From an uncultured Bacilli bacterium (GTDB taxonomy: Bacteria; Bacillota_I; Bacilli_A; RF39; UBA660), in contig CANQHW010000040.1 in NCBI GenBank assembly GCA_947623855.1, forward strand, positions 1-9,288: a stretch of 9,288 nucleotides of DNA, written 5' to 3'. Made by a program: the position numbers and the translations under genes. A model generated the notes under the pieces. That model made no database searches. It saw only the letters and a program-made list of their open reading frames with translations, and was not told the origin of the DNA. The number at the start of each line of letters is the position of its first letter. The first letter of the stretch is position 1. Below are positions 1 through 4,153 of the stretch, in pieces.

Positions 1-64
1 TATAACGGTATTACAAATCCATGGTAAGGATTAAATCAGTGTTCAACTCACTGTTACGGCACCA
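1..64 (+). tRNA. tRNA-Thr (anticodon GGT), 5' end outside window
   Basis: The sequence folds as the 3' part of a tRNA. It has D-loop residues with GGTA at 7-10, D-stem 3' strand 11-14, and anticodon stem 16-20/28-32 (aatcc/ggatt). The 7-nt loop at 21-27 carries T33 and anticodon GGT at 23-25. A 4-nt variable loop follows, then T-stem 37-41/49-53 (cagtg/cactg) with loop TTCAACT. The 3' acceptor strand is 54-60, the discriminator A is 61 and the encoded CCA is 62-64. The acceptor end gives C72 and G71, which fits threonine identity together with the GGT anticodon. The acceptor 5' strand lies upstream of the window. With an integrase gene next to it, the 3' end is the likely phage attachment site. 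The match to the tRNA fold is seen directly; use as att is inferred. Confidence 0.85.
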
Positions 65-75
65 TTTAGTTTATT

Positions 76-100
76 ATCCCTAATTTATAGGGATTTTTTT
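76..100 (+). terminator. Intrinsic terminator of the tRNA-Thr gene
   Basis: A 7-bp perfect stem (atcccta 76-82 with tagggat 88-94) encloses a 5-nt loop and is followed by six T residues (95-100). The T run lies only on the plus side, so it ends the tRNA transcript and is not an obvious terminator for the integrase reading towards it. Confidence 0.75.
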
Positions 101-113
101 ATCTTATTTATCT

Positions 114-135
114 TTTACGTAACATTTACGTAACA
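114..135. repeat. 11-bp tandem repeat, candidate integrase arm-type sites
   Basis: Two perfect head-to-tail copies of TTTACGTAACA (114-124 and 125-135), each containing the palindrome TTACGTAA, sit between the tRNA 3' end and the integrase stop codon. Tyrosine integrases of the lambda and Tn916 classes bind short direct repeats (arm-type sites) near the crossover site, and excisionases also bind direct repeats there. Position and structure fit such a role; binding is not shown by the sequence. Confidence 0.5.
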
Positions 136-146
136 TTTTCTCCTTT

Positions 147-1430
147 CTAATTTAATAATTCTTTTGTTTTTTCTTCATATTTGCTTTCGTAAGGATGTGC
201 ATATGTTCTTTTAACAACTTCTACTGTATCACCTAATCTTTCTGCTATTATTTCATAAACCACTTCTCGAGGAGTACCTTTTTCAATTCCTTTATCAAGT
301 AAATATGATGCGTGTGAGTGTCTTCCAAATTCGTGGTGAGTTAATCTATTGATTTTTTCATTGGGGTATAATTCTTCTAATTTATCATAATACTTATTTA
401 AAGTTCGTTCGATTCTATTTTTATATATATTAGTTGGTCCTCCAAACAAAAACCACTCATCACTGTATCCATCTAATTGTTTGTAAAAATTGATTAACTT
501 TTCAACTCCTTTTTTTGACTGCTCAGCTAAATAAATTGTTCTCTCTTTGCCATTTTTAATTGGCCCTATAATTTCTCTACCATTGTTACTTCTTGAAAAA
601 GTATTTTTAAAATGACAAGTAGATATTTCCAAATTTACATTTTTAATTTGTAATGCTCTTTGTTCTCCTTTTCGTGGGCCATGCCAATATAGAAAAGTAA
701 AGAATATTTGCCAAAATTCTTCATCTACTACACTTATGAATCTATTAAATTCTTCTTCGGTTTGATACCTTATATCTTTTTTTGCATTTTTATTATCTTT
801 GACATTATGGAAGTTTCCGATTACTTCAGCATAATTAATCTCGATTAAGCCTTTTATTTTTAGATATTTTAGAAATGATGAGATAACAGAGTGAAAAGAA
901 TTTTTTGTTGAAGTAGGGTATAATTTGTTGGTTTTATCATTTATTTTATTATCTATAATATTATGTATATGTTCAATGAAAGATAAACTCAAATCATTCG
1001 GAAAAAGTTCTCCCATTTCTTTTTTAAAATGTTTATTCCAAATAGTTATGTGAGAATATATTGTGCTTTCTCTTACATACTTAGAATGATAAACAATAAA
1101 GTCTTCAAATAATTGGTTTAGATTTTTTGCATCATTATTTTCTACTACATATCCAATTTTGTTTTTTGCTTTTTTACTTTGCTCTTTTATATATCTTACT
1201 GGATTATCTAAAAACAGTCCTCTTTCTTTTTCGGCTTCTCTTTTAAATTCAAACAAACTGGATCTATATTGCTTAATTTTACCATTAATTTTATATCTAT
1301 CAGAAAAATACCAAGTTTTAGTTCCTTTACGTGTTTCTTTGTCCCATTCTTTTTTAGTTTTATCTACTTGTATTTTATTACCATTTTCGTCTTTAATAGT
1401 TTTATATTTTTTTACTTGAAAAACTGCCAT
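147..1430 (-). CDS. int: Phage tyrosine site-specific integrase
   Basis: A 427-residue tyrosine recombinase that would integrate and excise the phage by strand exchange at the att site. The N-terminal ~65 residues look like an arm-binding domain (basic, with WYF and YRSSLF strands). Residues ~100-210 form a SAM-like core-binding domain and the rest is the catalytic domain. Visible catalytic positions are R253 (GPRKGE), K292 (KNGKERT), R370 and the nucleophile Y410 (TYAH). The usual box-II H-x-x-R reads HHEFGRHSH here, so R370 has E, not H, three residues before it and H366 four before. D401 replaces the more usual H in the LGH motif, as is common in Gram-positive phage integrases. The length is normal for the family. 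The start has an AGAGGG ribosome site upstream. The gene reads towards the tRNA-Thr 3' end, the standard arrangement at a prophage left end. Confidence 0.95.
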   Translation of the reverse strand: MAVFQVKKYKTIKDENGNKIQVDKTKKEWDKETRKGTKTWYFSDRYKINGKIKQYRSSLFEFKREAEKERGLFLDNPVRYIKEQSKKAKNKIGYVVENNDAKNLNQLFEDFIVYHSKYVRESTIYSHITIWNKHFKKEMGELFPNDLSLSFIEHIHNIIDNKINDKTNKLYPTSTKNSFHSVISSFLKYLKIKGLIEINYAEVIGNFHNVKDNKNAKKDIRYQTEEEFNRFISVVDEEFWQIFFTFLYWHGPRKGEQRALQIKNVNLEISTCHFKNTFSRSNNGREIIGPIKNGKERTIYLAEQSKKGVEKLINFYKQLDGYSDEWFLFGGPTNIYKNRIERTLNKYYDKLEELYPNEKINRLTHHEFGRHSHASYLLDKGIEKGTPREVVYEIIAERLGDTVEVVKRTYAHPYESKYEEKTKELLN

Positions 1431-1456
1431 ATTTTAATCCCTCTTTCTATTTTTAT

Positions 1457-1485
1457 TTGAAACTAGGATTAATCTATGTTAAAAT
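1457..1485 (+). promoter_or_regulatory. Sigma-A promoter of the small RNA
   Basis: A -35 box TTGAAA (1457-1462) and a -10 box TAAAAT (1480-1485) are separated by exactly 17 bp. Initiation would be expected near 1492. The only thing downstream before an intrinsic terminator at 1577 is the small RNA. The promoter faces away from the integrase start and overlaps the integrase leader in antisense. Confidence 0.7.
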
Positions 1486-1496
1486 AAATACATAGA
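1473..1496. promoter_or_regulatory. Dyad around the small-RNA -10 box, candidate operator
   Basis: Perfect 7-bp inverted arms TCTATGT (1473-1479) and ACATAGA (1490-1496) flank a 10-bp spacer that contains the -10 box and reaches the predicted start point. A regulator bound here would block initiation. It does not resemble the ATGC-N6-GCAT operators of the switch, so if real it answers to another protein. The palindrome GATTAATC (1467-1474) lies next to it. Confidence 0.4.
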
Positions 1497-1577
1497 AAAA
1501 TCCCATTTATCACATTGTGGTTTTTCTAAGGAGTTTAACTCCGACCTTAACTTGTTACAGCAGGTTAAGGATTTTTT
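1492..1577 (+). ncRNA. Predicted ~86-nt trans-acting antisense small RNA
   Basis: A complete small transcription unit with no credible ORF. It has a near-consensus promoter, a start near 1492 and an intrinsic terminator ending near 1577. Three stem-loops are visible. The first is TAGAAAAA (1493-1500) paired with TTTTTCTA (1521-1528), an 8-bp stem that begins at the predicted 5' end and exposes a 20-nt loop starting TCCC. The second is ggagt/actcc (1530-1542). The third is the terminator hairpin with a 12-nt loop. Loop and stem segment 1508-1524 is perfectly complementary to 3526-3542, just before the ribosome site of the gene at 3561. Terminator-loop segment 1554-1561 is complementary to the hairpin loop at 3513-3520. 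The RNA would repress that gene in trans. It lies antisense between the peptidase and integrase genes and could also interfere with read-through from one to the other. No known RNA family is recognised. Confidence 0.7.
1545..1577 (+). terminator. Intrinsic terminator of the small RNA
   Basis: Stem CCTTAAC (1545-1551) with GTTAAGG (1564-1570), 7 bp, a 12-nt loop, then A and six T residues (1572-1577). The T tract is on the plus strand only, so it cannot serve the minus-strand peptidase gene, whose stop codon it touches. The loop holds GTTACAGC, the second complementary segment. Confidence 0.8.
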
Positions 1578-1878
1578 AATTTAATAAATATTTTATATAT
1601 CTATCCGCTTCATCTTCATATTCCTGAATATGAAATGCAAATAAATCTTTATCTCTTTGACATAATTGATTTAACTCAATATGTGCCAATTCGTGAAGTA
1701 ATGTTTTTCTTCTTTTATAGTAAGATAAATTTTTATTAATTATGATATTATTAATATCTTTATAATTAAATACTAGTCCATTTACTCCTTCCATCAAAGG
1801 TAGGTAAGTGACATTAGCATTATAGTAATTTAATACTTCTTTTTGGCTTATCTCTCCTTCTAATAATTCTTTTAACAT
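1576..1878 (-). CDS. ImmA/IrrE-like zinc metallopeptidase, short form
   Basis: A 100-residue protein with the zinc-peptidase motif HELAH (62-66) in a helix, followed by an acidic helix with E88-x-E90-A (EDEADRYIKYLL) that matches the third-ligand helix of the ImmA/IrrE family. In ICEBs1 and phi105-type elements ImmA cuts the ImmR repressor to start induction, and this gene lies in the same transcription direction as such a repressor (2303-2653), separated by two small membrane genes. It is clearly shorter than ICEBs1 ImmA (about 170 residues) and keeps little beyond the catalytic core, but its ends look intact. A ribosome site (AAGGAAG) precedes the ATG inside a long hairpin loop. The role in induction is inferred from family and context. 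Confidence 0.8.
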   Translation of the reverse strand: MLKELLEGEISQKEVLNYYNANVTYLPLMEGVNGLVFNYKDINNIIINKNLSYYKRRKTLLHELAHIELNQLCQRDKDLFAFHIQEYEDEADRYIKYLLN

Positions 1879-1916
1879 ACTTAATACACTTCCTTTTTAT
1901 CTTTTATATTAAGTAT
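1877..1916 (-). promoter_or_regulatory. Hairpin over the peptidase ribosome site and start codon
   Basis: A perfect 10-bp inverted repeat (1877-1886 with 1907-1916, ATACTTAATA type) encloses a 20-nt loop. In the minus-strand mRNA the loop carries the AAGGAAG ribosome site and the stem takes in the A and U of the AUG. This could limit synthesis of the peptidase. It is an A+T-rich stem of modest stability, so regulation is only suggested. Confidence 0.4.
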
Positions 1917-1930
1917 CTATACTAGCATAC

Positions 1931-2095
1931 TTAGTTATCTTTTTTGAAATAATAATAAAAATCTATTATTGTAAGAATAATTAATAAAACTGAAATTGTA
2001 GGTTTATTCTCGGCTACAAGTCCTCCAATAAAAGCTAAAATTTGTATAACTATTAATACACTTCCAAATATTAAAAACTTCTTCTTTTTATCCAT
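1931..2095 (-). CDS. Small two-helix membrane protein (54 aa)
   Basis: A 54-residue ORF with a good ribosome site (AAGGAG, 9 nt before the ATG). It begins with the basic stretch MDKKKK, has hydrophobic segments at about 7-28 and 33-48, and ends in a basic, aromatic tail (YYYFKKDN). It is predicted as an inner-membrane hairpin with both ends inside. The family is not recognised. It is part of the repressor-to-peptidase operon, so it would be made in the lysogen. Small membrane proteins at this place are sometimes superinfection-exclusion factors, which is only a possibility here. Confidence 0.65.
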   Translation of the reverse strand: MDKKKKFLIFGSVLIVIQILAFIGGLVAENKPTISVLLIILTIIDFYYYFKKDN

Positions 2096-2108
2096 TTTTA
2101 CTAGCTCC

Positions 2109-2303
2109 TTATCTTTTAAATATAGTTTCTTCTAATGTAATATGTATTATTATAATTATAGGAGTAAGGATAATAGAAAATACTGGACTTAATAAATAAC
2201 ACCATACATCTAATTTATTTATAACCGCTAATACCAAAATTAAAATCTCAACAATTATAAATATTTCCCAAAATGCTTTGCTAGGGAAATCATTTATTTT
2301 CAT
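2109..2303 (-). CDS. Small two-helix membrane protein (64 aa)
   Basis: A 64-residue protein with two hydrophobic segments (about 11-28 and 33-54) and short charged ends (MKINDF, EETIFKR). The family is not recognised. Its ATG overlaps the stop codon of the repressor gene (TAATG), so translation is probably coupled to the repressor and the protein would be co-expressed in the lysogen. The next gene, at 2095, encodes another small membrane protein; the two share no obvious sequence but may work as a pair. Confidence 0.7.
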   Translation of the reverse strand: MKINDFPSKAFWEIFIIVEILILVLAVINKLDVWCYLLSPVFSIILTPIIIIIHITLEETIFKR

Positions 2304-2653
2304 TAATCATCTTCCCCCAATTCTTTGTCTATTTCCTTTTTCCTTTTCTCTATGATGAACTTAATATATTCTTTGTCATCATCTGTCAATATATCTTTAT
2401 GCTTATCGAATAATATTTCTAATTCATCAAAAGGAACTTCTTTTTCTTCTGCTAAATTCTTACCAGTCAAATCTGCTACAGTAACATTTAACACATCAGC
2501 CATATCTAAGACATTATCCAAAGATGGAGTCATTTCTCCATTTTCCCATCTAGCAATAGTTGTTTGATTAACATTCGTCAATTCTGCTAATTTATTTTGA
2601 GATAGTTTTTTCTGTTCTCTCAAATATTTTAAATTATTACTAAAATAGTTCAT
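2303..2653 (-). CDS. XRE-family phage repressor (CI/ImmR-like)
   Basis: A 116-residue repressor. The N-terminal helix-turn-helix of the XRE/Cro-CI type spans about 7-62: LREQKKLSQNKLAELTNVNQ, then TIARWENG, then PSLDNVLDMADVL. The C-terminal ~50 residues are charged and helical (EKRKKEIDKELGEDD). There is no LexA/CI-type autoprotease domain, which fits inactivation by a separate ImmA peptidase as in ICEBs1. I chose the ATG at 2653 because it has GGAGGG 6 nt upstream and lies downstream of the promoter at 2675-2703; a longer reading frame up to 2740 would start inside the operators. It should bind the three dyads at 2678-2755 and silence the early promoter. Confidence 0.9.
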   Translation of the reverse strand: MNYFSNNLKYLREQKKLSQNKLAELTNVNQTTIARWENGEMTPSLDNVLDMADVLNVTVADLTGKNLAEEKEVPFDELEILFDKHKDILTDDDKEYIKFIIEKRKKEIDKELGEDD

Positions 2654-2674
2654 AGAATCCCTCCTTACATGTAT

Positions 2675-2703
2675 ATAATAGCATATAAGCATTAAATTTT
2701 CAA
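2675..2703 (-). promoter_or_regulatory. Repressor promoter
   Basis: On the minus strand, -35 TTGAAA (2698-2703) and -10 TATTAT (2675-2680) are 17 bp apart. The spacer and -10 box overlap the leftmost operator (2678-2693), which would allow autoregulation and repression by the Cro-like protein. Confidence 0.75.
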
Positions 2704-2755
2704 TAAATTTTATGCTTTTTTGCATTTTTAGTATTGACATATGCGTATAAGCATA
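2678..2755. promoter_or_regulatory. Three-operator lysis-lysogeny switch
   Basis: Three 16-bp dyads of the form xATGC-N6-GCATx lie between the divergent regulator genes: 2678-2693 (left half degenerate, ATAGC..GCATT), 2711-2726 (TATGC..GCATT) and 2740-2755 (TATGC..GCATA). Centres are 33 and 29 bp apart, close to three helical turns. The right site fills most of the spacer between -35 and -10 of the early promoter. The left site overlaps the -10 of the repressor promoter. The middle one lies between the two. The arrangement parallels OR1-3 of lambda-like switches. Confidence 0.75.
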
Positions 2756-2762
2756 ATATAAT
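2734..2762 (+). promoter_or_regulatory. Early (Cro-side) promoter
   Basis: A full-consensus sigma-A promoter: TTGACA (2734-2739), 17-bp spacer, TATAAT (2757-2762). Operator 2740-2755 fills 16 of the 17 spacer bases, so a bound repressor excludes polymerase. It drives the Cro-like gene and probably the rightward early operon. Confidence 0.9.
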
Positions 2763-2784
2763 GGGTATAAGTAAAGGAGGAAAA

Positions 2785-3057
2785 ATGAAAGAGATACATA
2801 ATTCTTATAAAGAAAATGTTGCTAGCGAGTTAAGAGCATTAAGAGCAAAAACAAAATATTCGCAAAAAGAAGTAGCAGACAAGGCAGATATTGATGTAAT
2901 GACTGTTACTAGATATGAAAATAATTCAGTATCAATGCAATTAGATATGTTAGAAAAAATTGTATCAGTTTATGGTTTAAGTTTAGATATTTTTTTTAGC
3001 AATGTATCTGCGAATATGCAGAACAAACTAAGCGATAAACCACAAAATGATAGTTAA
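2785..3057 (+). CDS. Cro-like XRE-family regulator
   Basis: A 90-residue protein with an XRE helix-turn-helix at about 13-68: LRALRAKTKYSQKEVADKA, then DVMTVTRYEN, then QLDMLEKIVSVYGLSLDIFF. It is the first gene of the rightward transcript, divergent from the repressor. The ATG at 2785 has AAAGGAGG 4 nt upstream and lies about 16 nt after the predicted start point; an upstream in-frame ATG overlaps the promoter. It is likely to bind the same three dyads and favour lytic or early expression by shutting off the repressor promoter. The short polar C-terminus (MQNKLSDKPQNDS) appears disordered. Confidence 0.88.
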   Translation: MKEIHNSYKENVASELRALRAKTKYSQKEVADKADIDVMTVTRYENNSVSMQLDMLEKIVSVYGLSLDIFFSNVSANMQNKLSDKPQNDS

Positions 3058-3072
3058 AGGAGAGTAAATGAA

Positions 3073-3198
3073 ATGATATTAATATTGATAATTTTTGGAT
3101 TAATAATTGGGAGTTTAGTATTTATAAGCAATATGTTAATTGAAATAAAACTATTGCTTAATAATATCTATCACATCACTAATTCCAAATCCAAATAA
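3073..3198 (+). CDS. Tiny single-helix membrane protein (41 aa)
   Basis: A 41-residue ORF starting at the second of two nearby ATGs; the first (3068) is followed by a stop. The ribosome site AAGGAG (3057-3062) overlaps the end of the Cro-like gene's stop codon region. Residues 1-19 are a strongly hydrophobic helix (MILILIIFGLIIGSLVFIS) followed by a polar tail, so it may be a membrane peptide or signal-anchor. Its last 48 nt overlap the 3' end of the convergent gene at 3151-3441. No family is recognised; it may be chance, but site and spacing are good. Confidence 0.5.
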   Translation: MILILIIFGLIIGSLVFISNMLIEIKLLLNNIYHITNSKSK

Positions 3199-3441
3199 CT
3201 TGCATATTGCAAAAATAATAAATACAGCAATAATGTTAATAATCCAATGTTTAATTTGATACTTCAATTTTTCTTTATAGTCGTTTTCATATTTGACGTT
3301 TTTAGGTTTTAAAATTCCAAGTTTTTTTAACTCGAAATCATTTTCCATTTTATTACTTAAAACCAAAAAACCAAGTACACCAAAAAAGAAAATTATCAAA
3401 AAGATTAGACATATTAATGTTTCTATTGTTTCATTATTCAT
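3151..3441 (-). CDS. Two-helix membrane protein, counter-transcribed
   Basis: A 96-residue protein with hydrophobic segments at about 7-28 and 66-86 and a basic loop between (KLGILKPKNVKYENDYKEKLKYQ), probably an inner-membrane protein with the loop in the cytoplasm. The family is not recognised. It has its own strong promoter (3467-3495) and ribosome site (AAAGGAA), and it points against the early genes on both sides. Such isolated counter-transcribed genes in prophage early regions are often expressed in the lysogen (morons, for example superinfection-exclusion proteins). Early read-through from the left would run antisense over it. Function is unknown. Confidence 0.75.
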   Translation of the reverse strand: MNNETIETLICLIFLIIFFFGVLGFLVLSNKMENDFELKKLGILKPKNVKYENDYKEKLKYQIKHWIINIIAVFIIFAICKLFGFGISDVIDIIKQ

Positions 3442-3466
3442 TTTATTTATTCCTTTCTAGTTCTCT

Positions 3467-3495
3467 ATTATAAGACAGAAGGGAGAAATTGACAA
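3467..3495 (-). promoter_or_regulatory. Promoter of the counter-transcribed membrane gene
   Basis: On the minus strand, TTGTCA (3490-3495) and TATAAT (3467-3472) are separated by exactly 17 bp. A start near 3460 gives a short leader to the ATG at 3441. None of the three-dyad operators lies here, so the promoter should be active in the lysogen. Confidence 0.8.
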
Positions 3496-3507
3496 ATAGG
3501 CCTTACA

Positions 3508-3550
3508 AAGCCGCTGTAACGGCTTAAAACCACAATGTGATAGAAAGGAG
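3508..3550 (+). promoter_or_regulatory. Early mRNA leader with two small-RNA target sites
   Basis: The leader of the gene at 3561 holds a 6-bp hairpin (AAGCCG 3508-3513, CGGCTT 3520-3525) with loop CTGTAA. A 17-nt segment follows at 3526-3542, then the ribosome site AAAGGAG (3544-3550). The hairpin loop with its closing pair (GCTGTAAC, 3513-3520) matches the small RNA's terminator loop, and 3526-3542 matches its 1508-1524 segment. Beyond the 17 nt, a further U-G, U-A and, after two mismatches, three pairs with GGA of the ribosome site (3547-3549) are possible. Pairing would cover or adjoin the ribosome site. Confidence 0.65.
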
Positions 3551-3560
3551 AAATACTTTT

Positions 3561-3905
3561 TTGAAAAAAAATACTAATTATATAGAAATAGAAGAAGCTT
3601 GCAATTATTTATGGGTAACTACAGAGGAAATAAGAAGTATTTTAGGCGGTGTTTCAAAATCTAAAGCAGACAAGTTTAGAAAAAAATTAGAATCAAAGCT
3701 CGAACAAGAAAAACTGGAGAGTTTAAAAGAAACTAATGAGGAATTAAAAAATAAAAAACTTGCAAAATGTTTTTATTTCGGAGATACAAGGCCACATAAA
3801 TTACCTATAAAAAGAGTTTTAGAAGAAGCGCATATTGATATTGACTTCGTAAGAAGAGAAGCTAATAAAATGCGTAAAGCACAAATAATAGAAAGGAGTA
3901 CATAA
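3561..3905 (+). CDS. Excisionase-like / small DNA-binding early protein
   Basis: A 114-residue basic protein. The N-terminal part (about 8-50) reads like a short winged-helix or helix-turn-helix: EIEEACNYLWVTTEEIRSIL, then GGVSKSKADKFRKKLESKL. A charged coiled stretch (45-68) and a C-terminal block, CFYFGDTRPHKLPIKRVLEEA, follow. The architecture resembles small Gram-positive phage and ICE DNA-binding proteins of the excisionase/DUF3173 kind, but this is a weak visual match. I chose the TTG at 3561 because AAAGGAG lies 10 nt upstream; the GTG at 3537 has no ribosome site. The rare TTG start and the leader complementary to the small RNA suggest tight control. An excision or early regulatory role is inferred. 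Confidence 0.7.
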   Translation: MKKNTNYIEIEEACNYLWVTTEEIRSILGGVSKSKADKFRKKLESKLEQEKLESLKETNEELKNKKLAKCFYFGDTRPHKLPIKRVLEEAHIDIDFVRREANKMRKAQIIERST

Positions 3906-4066
3906 TGAAAAAGTTAAAACTAAGGTCATGTATTAAAGAAGCAATATATATTATAGCAATTGTTACTTTAATAATATGTTCCATTAAAATTAATGGCATT
4001 AGAATGGAACAACAAAAAAACGACCTAAACCCTGCAAGTAAAGTCGTTCTTGTTAATAAAAATTAA
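3905..4066 (+). CDS. Small single-helix membrane protein (53 aa)
   Basis: A 53-residue ORF whose ATG overlaps the stop codon of the preceding gene (TAATG), with AAAGGAG 7 nt upstream (3891-3897), so it is translationally coupled. It has a basic N-terminus (MKKLKLRS), a hydrophobic helix at about 9-28 (YIIAIVTLIICSI) and a polar tail (EQQKNDLNPASKVVLVNKN) that would lie outside. No family is recognised. If the small RNA blocks the upstream gene, coupling would silence this one as well. Confidence 0.6.
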   Translation: MKKLKLRSCIKEAIYIIAIVTLIICSIKINGIRMEQQKNDLNPASKVVLVNKN

Positions 4067-4070
4067 CAAG
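4049..4070 (+). repeat. 9-bp hairpin at the end of the small membrane gene
   Basis: CTTGTTAAT (4049-4057) and ATTAACAAG (4062-4070) form a perfect stem with a 4-nt A loop, spanning the stop codon of the 3905-4066 gene. There is no T tract after it, so it is not a normal intrinsic terminator; it could stabilise the 3' end of the upstream message or be a protein site. Confidence 0.4.
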
Positions 4071-4095
4071 TACATTATAGCAGAGATAAAAATCG

Positions 4096-4125
4096 TTGTC
4101 AAATATAGGGTAGTTTTGGTTATAA
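4096..4125 (+). promoter_or_regulatory. Possible promoter of the replication operon
   Basis: TTGTCA (4096-4101) and TTATAA (4120-4125), 18 bp apart, lie 28 bp before the replication gene in an 87-bp gap between ORFs. The -10 box is weak. It may supply replication genes independently of read-through from the early promoter. Confidence 0.35.
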
Positions 4126-4153
4126 AAAATACATAAGAAAGGAATATAAAAAT

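Noticed and set aside
1159..1460. Plus-strand ORFs opposite the integrase
   Set aside because: They are hydrophobic antisense frames of a clear integrase gene and lack family features.
2303..2740. Longer repressor frame starting at 2740
   Set aside because: It would begin within the operators and upstream of the repressor promoter; the ATG at 2653 has a strong ribosome site and fits the XRE family.
3489..3494. Plus-strand TTGACA as an early promoter
   Set aside because: No -10 box lies 16-19 bp downstream; the same bases form the -35 of the minus-strand promoter at 3467-3495.
3508..3525. Leader hairpin as a transcription terminator
   Set aside because: It is followed by A residues and no T tract on the plus strand.
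1508..3542. The 17-bp inverted match as a transposon end or mobile-element repeat
   Set aside because: No transposase lies between the copies, no target duplication is visible, and a second collinear match within two RNA hairpins is better explained by RNA pairing.
3537..3905. GTG at 3537 as start of the excisionase-like gene
   Set aside because: There is no ribosome site before it; the only good one (3544-3550) lies downstream of it and serves the TTG at 3561.
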